Assembly (NCBI GenBank): GCA_036734085.1
Contig: DAIMZF010000099.1
Span: 1 to 12,456, forward strand
DNA from: J038 sp036734085
GTDB taxonomy: Bacteria > Chloroflexota > Anaerolineae > Aggregatilineales > Phototrophicaceae
Reading direction: 5' to 3'
Length of the DNA: 12,456 bases
This document shows, piece by piece, positions 6,145 through 12,456 of the stretch (positions are counted from its first letter, which is position 1; the number at the start of each line of letters is the position of its first letter). The notes below the pieces were generated by a model. The model made no database searches, was not told the origin of the DNA, and saw only the letters and a program-made list of their open reading frames with translations. Position numbers and translations under genes: made by a program.

Positions 6145-6898
6145 AATTCGATTCATAGATTGCGGGCATCCAGTAACGCTCTGCCAAAGCGCCCTGCCCG
6201 ACGCTGGTCATATAAGCGTGCAGACGTTGGCGCATCTGCTCGGTAGAGTGCCAAAACGTGCTAATCTGCGAGGCATAACATGTGATAGCATCGCATTTGT
6301 AGTCAAATTCTCGGCTGGTTACTTGCACGACATGCGGCTTTAGGTCAAATACAGCGAGTGCGGCCTCGCGCCATGTGTTGTTTTCCGCATAAGGATAATC
6401 TTCATACAACATCAACCGTTCCGGCTCCACATAGCGCATCGCCCAATCTCGCACAAGGATGTGATCAACGTGGCCGCGTATGGCAAGTGGCGCATAAATA
6501 CGGGCGTTGGGGGGCAGTGTGATGATGCTCAATTGTGCGGGGGCGGGGTCGTGTGGGTGGACTGTGCCGAAAATATCTGCATCCCCATTGACATAAAGCG
6601 CGATACCATTGTGAGTGCGGTAAATGCAATCAGGAATATCCATAAATAGCAAGGAGCGCACACCGAGACAACTGTTCGCCTGTCGTTCTTCCTCACGGCG
6701 CTGGTCAATGGGCGAGTCCTCTGCATTCCAACGGGCGTGTAATTCCCGGATAAGCGGTGACTCTGGTAGGGGGTCGGGAGGGTAGCCGGACATCAGATTC
6801 ACGACCATCACCGGCTCACCTTGCGCGTTCAGATGCGCGATGAGGCCGCCACAACTGAGGGTGGTATCGTCCATATGCGGGGACAAAAAGACGTGCAT
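6143..6898 (-). CDS. PIG-L/LmbE-family metal-dependent deacetylase
   Basis: Zn-dependent N-deacetylase of the fold that includes GlcNAc-PI deacetylase, MshB and LmbE, acting on an N-acetyl sugar or a related small molecule. The 251 residues begin with MHVFLSPHMDDTTLSCGGL: H8 and D11 match the metal-binding His and Asp of the family (A/P)HPDDE motif and D10 the following pattern, with threonine in place of the usual final Glu. The second motif RGHVDH (141-146) supplies the third ligand, probably H146, and a catalytic His. The substrate cannot be told from sequence. I chose the ATG at 6898, which lies one base after the stop of the GAF kinase and has AGAGGG 6 bases upstream; the longer frame begins with TTG at 6919 inside that kinase gene. 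The gene sits between two histidine kinase genes in one tight unit, which implies co-expression with a signalling pathway. There is no signal peptide, so it is cytoplasmic. Confidence 0.92.
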   Translation of the reverse strand: MHVFLSPHMDDTTLSCGGLIAHLNAQGEPVMVVNLMSGYPPDPLPESPLIRELHARWNAEDSPIDQRREEERQANSCLGVRSLLFMDIPDCIYRTHNGIALYVNGDADIFGTVHPHDPAPAQLSIITLPPNARIYAPLAIRGHVDHILVRDWAMRYVEPERLMLYEDYPYAENNTWREAALAVFDLKPHVVQVTSREFDYKCDAITCYASQISTFWHSTEQMRQRLHAYMTSVGQGALAERYWMPAIYESN

Positions 6899-6899
6899 C

Positions 6900-8738
6900 C
6901 TAATCCCTCTCGTCATCAACTGCTAAAGGGATAGCAAAAGTGAATGTACTGCCTTTGCCCGGTTCGCTGGTAATCTTGATGCGGTCGCCCATCTGCTCTA
7001 TCAAACTCCGTGTGATGGAAAACCCTAGCCCTGTGCCGGGCTGGGCACGGGTATAGTCATCATCCGCCCGCCAGAACTTTGTGCCCAACAGGGTGATTTG
7101 CTCTCGTGTAAGGCCGATTCCGGTATCACTGACGCTAAAAGCGACTTTAGCCCCGACGCGGTGTGCTTCGAGCGTAATTGTGCCGCCGTTGGGGGTGTAT
7201 TTATACGCATTGCTGACCAGATTAGTCAGCACCTGGAGCAAGCGGTAATAATCCGTATGTACTGGGGGCAGGTTGGCCTCTATCTGCTCCACAAAGCGAT
7301 GTTCACGCACTTTGACTTGTGGCATCGTACCATCTTTAACGGCCTGTACCACGTCCTCAATCGCAAACATGGTTTCATCCATGAAGAAGTGGCCGCTTTC
7401 AATCCTGCTGATGTCGGCCAAATCGGAGACAAGCATCTCCATGCGGTCAACGGTAGCGCTAATCTTTTGCAGGTAGTTAATCTGAGAGTCGTCCAGGTCG
7501 CCCAACATCAACAGAAGCTCCGCATAGCCTTTAATGCCGGTCATCGGCGCTTTAAGGTCATGTGCCACAATGCCGACAAATTCACTTTTGGCACGGTCTG
7601 CGGCCTGTACTGCGGCGTACAAGCGCCCGTTCTCGATGGCGACAGACGCCCGCGTGACGACACGCTCCACCAGGTCGGCCTGGTCTTCCGTGAAGCCGCC
7701 TTCATCCTTCATCAACACCACCACACCAATCACGACGCGGTCGCGCTTAATGGGCACGATGATATGGTCATGCCCGATGACAAAATGACCGGAATAAACG
7801 ACATCTACGGCTTGCGGATACAGGACTTCAATCGTGGTGCTAGGTGCTTGGCCGGGTGCGTAGCCGAATTGGTGCATGTTGGCAATGTGGGGTGACTCTT
7901 CATCCCCGCCGACCAATCCGAGCAGGCCACGTTCCGCATAAGCCAGCCGACAAGCGGCTTCCAGCGTGAAGAACACCGCTTTATCAATGTCTAACGTTTC
8001 GTTCAGCTTCATATCCACGCGGCGCAATTGGCGCAGTTCATCCACGCGGCGGCTGAGGGCTTCATCCGTTGCGCTGAACAAGAGCGCATTATCAACCGCA
8101 ATGGCGGCCTGTGCGGAAAACGCATCCAGTGCATCAAGGTCGTCATTGTTGAACAACCCCGCAAGGGCGCGGCTATCCACATACACCACACCAATGACAT
8201 TGCCGCGTGCGCGTAGGGGGGTCGCCATGATGCTACGGAGCGATTGCGAAACAATGCTGGCTTGCCCGGCAAAGCGTGGGTCTTCGCTGGCGTTGGTGGT
8301 CAGGATGGCTTCGTGGCTATCCAGCACACGGTTGACGACGGTACTACTGAACTTAAAATCCTCACTGCTCAGGGTTTGCTGGTCAAAGTTGCGGGCCACC
8401 TTCACCGTTAAGCCGCCGTCATCGTCGTTGAGCATTAAAAAGCCACGCTCGGCTTTCGTCAGTTGGATGATGGCGTCCATGACTTGATCAAGCACTGTTT
8501 GCAGTTCCAGCGATGACCCCAACACACGGCTGACGTTATACAGCGCCTCGAACCGTGAACTCTGACCGCGTTGTGCCTGGTCTTGCGCGACACGTTCCAG
8601 CAAGGCATCCATTTTGTTCACTTGTATCGTGAGGAATGCTTCGTCCAGGCGTCCAGCCTTTAGCTGACTGCGAATCAGGTTGAGGTTGTTTCGCATATTG
8701 GCGATTTCAATATCCGTGACCGATAGATTAGTTGTCAT
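6900..8738 (-). CDS. GAF-GAF sensor histidine kinase
   Basis: Cytoplasmic sensor kinase of 612 residues with no membrane span. After a helical N-terminus (1-60) come two GAF domains: the first at about 63-219 (TKAERGFLML near 94-103, ending QAAIAVDNALLFSATDEAL), the second at about 237-374 (ending TRASVAIENGRLYAAV). The DHp domain carries FVGIVAHDLKAPMTGIKGYA (387-406), with the phospho-acceptor H393. The ATPase domain has N box NLVSNAYKYTPNG (N510), G1 DTGIGL (538-543), F box FWRADDD, and G2 GTGLGF (568-573). The GAF ligand is unknown. I chose the ATG at 8738, which overlaps the end of the endonuclease III gene by 11 bases; a GTG at 8771 would add eleven residues and neither has a clear ribosome binding site. 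The stop TAG is one base from the deacetylase start. Confidence 0.95.
   Translation of the reverse strand: MTTNLSVTDIEIANMRNNLNLIRSQLKAGRLDEAFLTIQVNKMDALLERVAQDQAQRGQSSRFEALYNVSRVLGSSLELQTVLDQVMDAIIQLTKAERGFLMLNDDDGGLTVKVARNFDQQTLSSEDFKFSSTVVNRVLDSHEAILTTNASEDPRFAGQASIVSQSLRSIMATPLRARGNVIGVVYVDSRALAGLFNNDDLDALDAFSAQAAIAVDNALLFSATDEALSRRVDELRQLRRVDMKLNETLDIDKAVFFTLEAACRLAYAERGLLGLVGGDEESPHIANMHQFGYAPGQAPSTTIEVLYPQAVDVVYSGHFVIGHDHIIVPIKRDRVVIGVVVLMKDEGGFTEDQADLVERVVTRASVAIENGRLYAAVQAADRAKSEFVGIVAHDLKAPMTGIKGYAELLLMLGDLDDSQINYLQKISATVDRMEMLVSDLADISRIESGHFFMDETMFAIEDVVQAVKDGTMPQVKVREHRFVEQIEANLPPVHTDYYRLLQVLTNLVSNAYKYTPNGGTITLEAHRVGAKVAFSVSDTGIGLTREQITLLGTKFWRADDDYTRAQPGTGLGFSITRSLIEQMGDRIKITSEPGKGSTFTFAIPLAVDDERD
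6905..6910 (-). promoter_or_regulatory. Ribosome binding site fixing the deacetylase start
   Basis: AGAGGG on the minus strand, inside the last codons of the GAF kinase gene and 6 bases before the ATG at 6898. It supports the short deacetylase start and coupling to the kinase stop codon. Confidence 0.65.
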
Positions 8739-9447
8739 CAGGTTTATCTGACAAGCCCCCGTAATAATCACAGTGCGCCGTTAGCGGACAGCGTTCACAG
8801 TATGGCCGCCGGGCGGTGCAGGTGTCGCGCCCGTGCCGTATTAAATAGATGTGGAAAGCATAATGGTCTTCCGGTGGGACGATGGCTTCCATCACGTCGT
8901 GCATCGCCTCAACACTGGTTTTTTCCGGTGCGAAGCCAATGCGCTTGCTGACACGATTCACATGCGTATCCACCGGGAAGGCTGGCAGGCCAAACGCAAA
9001 GCATAGCACAATGGCCGCCGTCTTGGGGCCAATGCCGTTGATGCTGGTTAGCCACGCTTTTGCTTCCGCAATGGGCATGTCCAGCAAAAAGTCGATGTCA
9101 TATTCGCCCCGTTCCGCGTGGATAATGCGGAGTGCTTGCTGGATGCGCGGCGCTTTCTGGTTCGCTAACCCGGCGGAGCGAATCGTGGTGACGACTTCCG
9201 GCGTAGGGGCATCGACCACCGCTTGCCAGGTGGGATAACGGGCTTTAAGCGCGGCGAAGCCTCTGTCGCGGTTGGTATCGCTGGTGTTCTGGCTGAGGAT
9301 GCAACTTACCAGTTCATCCATAGCGTCCTGGCCGGGTGTCCACGATAAATCGCCGTAAATTCCGCGTAGAATACGGGAAATCGCGGTGTATTTGGCGGCT
9401 AAACGTGCCGCGTTGTCTGATGCGTTTTGATTGTCTTTTTTGTCCAT
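8728..9447 (-). CDS. nth: Endonuclease III-like DNA glycosylase/AP lyase
   Basis: Base-excision repair enzyme of the HhH-GPD superfamily that removes oxidised pyrimidines and nicks the abasic site. In the 239-residue form, residues 44-57 hold LVSCILSQNTSD. The helix-hairpin-helix is INGIGPKTAA (136-145) with the Schiff-base lysine K142. The catalytic aspartate is D160 in FPVDTHVNR. A 4Fe-4S ligand set C-X6-C-X2-C-X5-C lies at C210, C217, C220 and C226. Lys plus Asp indicates a bifunctional enzyme rather than MutY. I chose the ATG at 9447 because a promoter with TACAAT at 9455-9460 places the transcript start at or next to that codon. ATG 9453 or TTG 9483 would give longer forms but lack a ribosome binding site. 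It is the first gene of the repair-kinase-deacetylase-kinase unit and overlaps the next gene by 11 bases. Confidence 0.94.
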   Translation of the reverse strand: MDKKDNQNASDNAARLAAKYTAISRILRGIYGDLSWTPGQDAMDELVSCILSQNTSDTNRDRGFAALKARYPTWQAVVDAPTPEVVTTIRSAGLANQKAPRIQQALRIIHAERGEYDIDFLLDMPIAEAKAWLTSINGIGPKTAAIVLCFAFGLPAFPVDTHVNRVSKRIGFAPEKTSVEAMHDVMEAIVPPEDHYAFHIYLIRHGRDTCTARRPYCERCPLTAHCDYYGGLSDKPDDN

Positions 9448-9454
9448 GACCATA

Positions 9455-9483
9455 ATTGTAGGGCGTGCGCGGCATATCGGCAA
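9455..9483 (-). promoter_or_regulatory. Promoter giving a leaderless endonuclease III transcript
   Basis: The minus strand reads TTGCCG (9478-9483), a 17-base spacer, then TACAAT (9455-9460): four of six and five of six consensus matches at ideal spacing. Only seven bases separate TACAAT from the ATG at 9447, so transcription should start at or within a base or two of that codon. No Shine-Dalgarno site precedes either nearby ATG, as expected for a leaderless mRNA. Confidence 0.6.
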
Positions 9484-9495
9484 CCTATCCGCGCA
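9466..9495 (-). repeat. Inverted repeat overlapping the endonuclease III promoter
   Basis: TGCGCGG at 9466-9472 is matched by CCGCGCA at 9489-9495. With AT/AT next to the arms, the stem extends to nine pairs if one G is bulged. The -35 box lies in the loop and one arm lies in the promoter spacer. No U-run follows it, so a repressor site is at least as likely as a terminator for the propeller gene that ends at 9500. Confidence 0.45.
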
Positions 9496-9499
9496 GACT

Positions 9500-10591
9500 C
9501 TAACGAATCATCCCGATGTAAGAGGCGGACGCGATGCGTTCCAGGCGGCCATCCATGATGTTAATTTTCCATGTGCCGTTCTGCGATGGGCTGGTGAAGA
9601 TAACCGAGCTATTGTCCTCTGTCCATGCAATCGGGCGGACGAACTGCGTAATGGGTGATGCTGTAAGCGTGCGTTGGGTGCGAGCGAGTGTATCCACTAA
9701 AATAAATGTTGTCTCTACAGATTGTGACGGCTGGTTAAAATCCTGCACCCGTGCCAACGCATAAACCGCGTACTGTCCATCGGGAGAGATGAGGACATCG
9801 CCGCCTGTGTCATAACTGTTGCCGCCGACGCTTAACGCTGGCAAAATATCTACCGCGTCCGCGATGAGGTCATAAATGTGCATATCAAAGCCGCCTGTGT
9901 TGCCCGTCCGCAGGCGCAAACGTAGGAATAACCCACTCTGCAAAGCCGCGCCGCAGATGCAACTACTGCCGCGCTCATCGGGCAGTAGCTCGGTTTCACC
10001 TGTGGCTAAATCCAGCGCGAACACTGCCACATACTGATTAAACGCGATAAATTCGCTGATGCCGTCCGGGTGGGTGTCCATATAGAGCGTCTGGTTATCC
10101 ACACTGAACGCTACTGGGAGCGCCCGCAGGCGGTTATTGGCTTCGTCCGTCTGGATGAGCACCAGTTCTTCGTCTGTACCGTCCAGATTAGCGATGCGAG
10201 TCTGTGTGATTAAGCGCCCGGCATCGTCAGTCGTCGTGACCGTCCACGCGATGCGGGTGTTATCTGCGGAGATGACCCAATCCACACGGCGCGCACCGGC
10301 GTTTAAGCGGACAAACGGATGCGGTTCTATCACACCATCGCGCCGCACAAACACCACTTGACGCGCGATGGTATCAAAATACATGACACCATCCTGAAAA
10401 ATCGTGAAGCGTTCACCACTGACCGGATAACGGCGCTCTTCACCGGAGACTGCATCCAAAAAGACCAGTTCGCCAATATCGCGGTCTTGGGCTTCCCAAA
10501 AGATATAAAACGGGCGGACGATTCCAATCTGCGCGATGGCCGGAGCAACGACGAGCATCAGCGCGCATAGCGTAAGCCAGAGTCGCGTCAT
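9500..10591 (-). CDS. Secreted beta-propeller-like protein, unknown function
   Basis: 363 residues. It begins with a clear Sec signal peptide: MTR, a hydrophobic core LWLTLCALMLVVAP, then AIA before Q21, a good signal peptidase I site. There is no lipobox cysteine, so the mature protein should be released outside the membrane. The rest is all-beta in character, with repeated blades of the TolB/PD40 kind: ISADNTRIAWTV (109-120), ISPDGQYAVYALA (270-282), and IAWTEDNSSVIFTSP (331-345) followed by a GTWKINIMDG strand turn. Such folds often bind proteins or sugars, but no catalytic motif is visible and I cannot assign a function. Two cysteines (CIC) lie together near residue 216. The ATG overlaps the stop of the Sir2 gene as ATGA, so translation should be coupled. 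Confidence 0.85.
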   Translation of the reverse strand: MTRLWLTLCALMLVVAPAIAQIGIVRPFYIFWEAQDRDIGELVFLDAVSGEERRYPVSGERFTIFQDGVMYFDTIARQVVFVRRDGVIEPHPFVRLNAGARRVDWVISADNTRIAWTVTTTDDAGRLITQTRIANLDGTDEELVLIQTDEANNRLRALPVAFSVDNQTLYMDTHPDGISEFIAFNQYVAVFALDLATGETELLPDERGSSCICGAALQSGLFLRLRLRTGNTGGFDMHIYDLIADAVDILPALSVGGNSYDTGGDVLISPDGQYAVYALARVQDFNQPSQSVETTFILVDTLARTQRTLTASPITQFVRPIAWTEDNSSVIFTSPSQNGTWKINIMDGRLERIASASYIGMIR

Positions 10592-11349
10592 GTGAGCGCC
10601 TCCACCACACGCGGCAATACTTCGCCGGATGGCGCTTCCAGCCGTAAATCGGCATAGCGGCTAATCATGCTGTAGTCCGGGTTGACCTCCAACACTTTGC
10701 CGCCGTTGCGCTTGGTGTATTGTGGCAGGGACGCCGCCGGGTTGACTAAGCCGGATGTGCCCACAACAATCATCAGGTCACAGGCGTTGCTCAGGTCGAG
10801 CGCATGATGTAGCGCATCTGTCGGCAGGGATTCGCCAAACCAGACGACATCCGGACGGACATGTGTGCCACAGTGCGGGCAGGGGGGTGGCCCGGCTTCT
10901 ACATCCCAGACGAGTGTCGTCACGTCGATAAGCGTGGGCGTACCCCGACAGTTGGCCGCACACTTGCTCTGTGCGATATTGCCGTGCAGATGGATAATCT
11001 GCTGACTGCCCGCTTGTTCGTGCAAATTGTCTACGTTCTGTGTGACGACCCACGTTTGCGGCTGGCGGCGCTCAATGGCGGCGATGGCGATATGACCGGG
11101 ATTCGGCCTGGCATCGCGCACTAATCCGCGCCGGAATTCATACCAATCCCAGACCAGTTTAGGGTCTGCGGCGAAGGCTTGCGGCGTGGCGAGTTGTTGC
11201 GGGTCGTATTGTGCCCATAGGCCATCCATCGCATCGCGGAAGGTGGGAACGCCGGACTCTTTACTCACGCCTGCCCCCGTCAATACGACGATTTTATTCG
11301 CATTGGTGATGAGCTTGGCGGCCTGTCCGATTTTTGCGCCTGTAGTCAT
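10588..11349 (-). CDS. Sir2-family NAD-dependent protein deacylase
   Basis: Sirtuin that removes acyl groups from protein lysines, using NAD+ and forming O-acyl-ADP-ribose and nicotinamide. The 253-residue form has the NAD motif GAGVSKESGVPTFRD (25-39), TQNVDNLHEQAG (103-114), the catalytic histidine in HLHG (H122), a zinc ribbon with C130, C134, C157 and C160, and GTSGLVNPAA (197-206). WDWYEFRR holds Y70 and R73, the Y-x-x-R pair that in CobB and SIRT5 recognises acidic acyl groups; desuccinylase or demalonylase activity is therefore plausible besides deacetylation. The ATG at 11349 is preceded 7 bases upstream by GAAGGA, which lies inside the longer GTG-started frame, so the short form is preferred. 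The gene follows the hydrolase gene by 38 bases and overlaps the propeller gene by four. Confidence 0.96.
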   Translation of the reverse strand: MTTGAKIGQAAKLITNANKIVVLTGAGVSKESGVPTFRDAMDGLWAQYDPQQLATPQAFAADPKLVWDWYEFRRGLVRDARPNPGHIAIAAIERRQPQTWVVTQNVDNLHEQAGSQQIIHLHGNIAQSKCAANCRGTPTLIDVTTLVWDVEAGPPPCPHCGTHVRPDVVWFGESLPTDALHHALDLSNACDLMIVVGTSGLVNPAASLPQYTKRNGGKVLEVNPDYSMISRYADLRLEAPSGEVLPRVVEALT

Positions 11350-11356
11350 TGGAGTA

Positions 11357-11362
11357 TCCTTC
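11357..11362 (-). promoter_or_regulatory. Ribosome binding site fixing the Sir2 start
   Basis: GAAGGA on the minus strand, 7 bases before ATG 11349. It argues against the GTG at 11367 as the start. Confidence 0.75.
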
Positions 11363-11387
11363 CGCACTAATACATGACTTTACTGCT

Positions 11388-12401
11388 TTAATTGACGATA
11401 TATTGTAATGCTGGGTTGTCCTCAGTTTCTACCTGTTTAAGGTTATCGACGGAAATCATGCCGTGCTGATATAAATACTCGATATGCGCTCCGGCCTCCT
11501 CTAAGGCCAGCAACGTTTCATAATCCTCTTTACCGGGATACATTAATTGTGTAATGCCGTTGATTGTCAAGGGTTGCGCGGCAGTTTTCATGATGTCCAG
11601 CACACGATTCAGCTTGCGGTCGTGGCTGTTGAGGATGGCCTGCACGCGATCGTAAACATCGGTGATGGGGTCTTCGTGGCCGCCGAGCGCAAGCTCAATG
11701 CCATCAATCTTGGCGAATTTACGCAACGAATCGCGGTAATGTCCCAACCCGGTATAATGCGTAATGCTTTCCGGCGCCTGGTGGGGGGTCGTGCGCGACA
11801 GAATGTGGTCGGCGGTAATCATCACCTCGCCCAGTTGAATACACACCTGGCCGGGACAGTGGCCGGGCATATGGAAGAAGCGCAAGTCACCTTCAAACAT
11901 CACGTCTTCGTCCAGGCTAAAATCCACATTGACAGACTTTACATGTTTTTTAGCAAAGCTATACATCTCAATCATGGCTTCGCGTTGAGCATCAGATACG
12001 CCCGCACGTTCCAGATAGACCTTTAAATCTTTGGTCGCCATGATAAGACGTTCTTCGTAGTTGGTTAGCACGCGGCGGTCGAGTTCGTGTACACCGACTT
12101 GCGCGCCTGTTTGCTCCACCATAAAGGCGACACCGCCATAATGATCTAAGTGACCGTGCGTGACGATAATTCGCTGAATATCCTTTAAGCGGAACGACTC
12201 GCCGTAATCATCATGGATGGCGGCGATGCCTGCCAGCAGATGATCGTTGCTTTCCCCAAACCCGGAACCCGCATCAATCAAGGTGGGTGGGCCGGCGTCC
12301 AGCACAATAAAAGCAAATGCGATGAACCCATTCGGGAAGACTTTCATCGGGATGCGGTAAATCCTGATACCGCTTTTGGTGATGTAGCGTTCTGTCTGCA
12401 T
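11388..12401 (-). CDS. Metallo-beta-lactamase-fold hydrolase with C-terminal winged helix
   Basis: 337 residues, cytoplasmic. The dinuclear metal site is complete: THGHLDH (H82, H84, D86, H87), the second-metal histidine in MPGHCPG (H181), the bridging aspartate in TADHIL (D198), and H242 in GGHEDP. The catalytic half follows the glyoxalase II/LACTB2 arrangement. A helical insertion of about 50 residues (105-155) lies between the first two sites. Residues 255-325 resemble the small winged-helix domain found after this fold (LYQHGMISVDNL). The substrate cannot be assigned; thioesters, lactones or RNA are all possible for the family. The ATG at 12401 has GAAGGA 8 bases upstream; the longer frame from GTG 12437 lacks such a site. 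It is the first gene of the unit that continues with Sir2 and the propeller protein. Confidence 0.93.
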   Translation of the reverse strand: MQTERYITKSGIRIYRIPMKVFPNGFIAFAFIVLDAGPPTLIDAGSGFGESNDHLLAGIAAIHDDYGESFRLKDIQRIIVTHGHLDHYGGVAFMVEQTGAQVGVHELDRRVLTNYEERLIMATKDLKVYLERAGVSDAQREAMIEMYSFAKKHVKSVNVDFSLDEDVMFEGDLRFFHMPGHCPGQVCIQLGEVMITADHILSRTTPHQAPESITHYTGLGHYRDSLRKFAKIDGIELALGGHEDPITDVYDRVQAILNSHDRKLNRVLDIMKTAAQPLTINGITQLMYPGKEDYETLLALEEAGAHIEYLYQHGMISVDNLKQVETEDNPALQYIVN

Positions 12402-12409
12402 GTTGCGCG

Positions 12410-12415
12410 TCCTTC
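12410..12415 (-). promoter_or_regulatory. Ribosome binding site fixing the hydrolase start
   Basis: GAAGGA on the minus strand, 8 bases before ATG 12401. It supports the 337-residue form over one starting at GTG 12437. Confidence 0.75.
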
Positions 12416-12456
12416 GTTTGTTGGTGTATCCGCACACGGCACAGTTTTATCACATC

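Noticed and set aside
7098..7895. 265-codon open frame on the plus strand inside the GAF-kinase gene
   Set aside because: It is the antisense shadow of a well-supported kinase gene; the product shows no recognisable domain and is rich in the residues expected from antisense reading.
11547..12026. 159-codon plus-strand frame inside the hydrolase gene
   Set aside because: Antisense to a protein with a complete metal-site motif set; no domain and no ribosome binding site stand out.
1..12456. CRISPR arrays, insertion sequences, prophage or defence islands
   Set aside because: No regularly spaced repeats, transposase motifs, terminal inverted repeats or known defence genes were seen; the Sir2 protein is a stand-alone sirtuin with a zinc ribbon, not a fused defence effector.

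Overview
Every gene I can support in this 12.5 kb window lies on the minus strand, so transcription runs from high to low coordinates. The DNA is bacterial: dense, short-gapped operons with Shine-Dalgarno sites and the standard code, at roughly half G+C by eye. The greA-lysS pair, the soluble multi-domain histidine kinases and the LysRS signature variants point most readily to Chloroflexota (Anaerolineae-like). That is an inference from gene style, not a proven placement.

Layout in order of transcription. (1) 12401 to 9500: a metallo-beta-lactamase-fold hydrolase, a Sir2-type NAD-dependent protein deacylase and a secreted beta-propeller-like protein; the last two overlap by ATGA. (2) 9447 to 5244: an endonuclease III homologue preceded by a promoter so close that its mRNA should be leaderless, then a GAF-GAF histidine kinase, a PIG-L/LmbE deacetylase and a second small soluble histidine kinase. 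These four are joined by overlaps or gaps of 1 to 11 bases. No response regulator lies in the window. (3) 5243 to 2926: a 215-base spacer with a triple repeat, a candidate promoter and a terminator-like hairpin, then greA, lysS 14 bases later, and a strong intrinsic terminator. (4) 2881 to 1727: a PAS-like histidine-kinase homologue that lacks the phospho-accepting histidine, followed by a 15-bp hairpin. (5) 1642 to 11: a 47-residue single-span membrane protein that has its own ribosome binding site and is easy to miss, then serS.

The housekeeping part covers translation and transcription: seryl- and lysyl-tRNA synthetases and the GreA cleavage factor. Between and beside these genes are three cytoplasmic kinase-type signalling proteins. 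Two of them are canonical in their catalytic motifs and flank a metal-dependent deacetylase; the third looks like a pseudokinase or a non-histidine signalling ATPase.

I see no CRISPR array, insertion sequence, prophage, tRNA or rRNA. No gene-free stretch exceeds 300 bases; the longest is 5029-5243. Several starts were revised from the longest open frame because an internal ATG has a much better ribosome binding site or promoter geometry.
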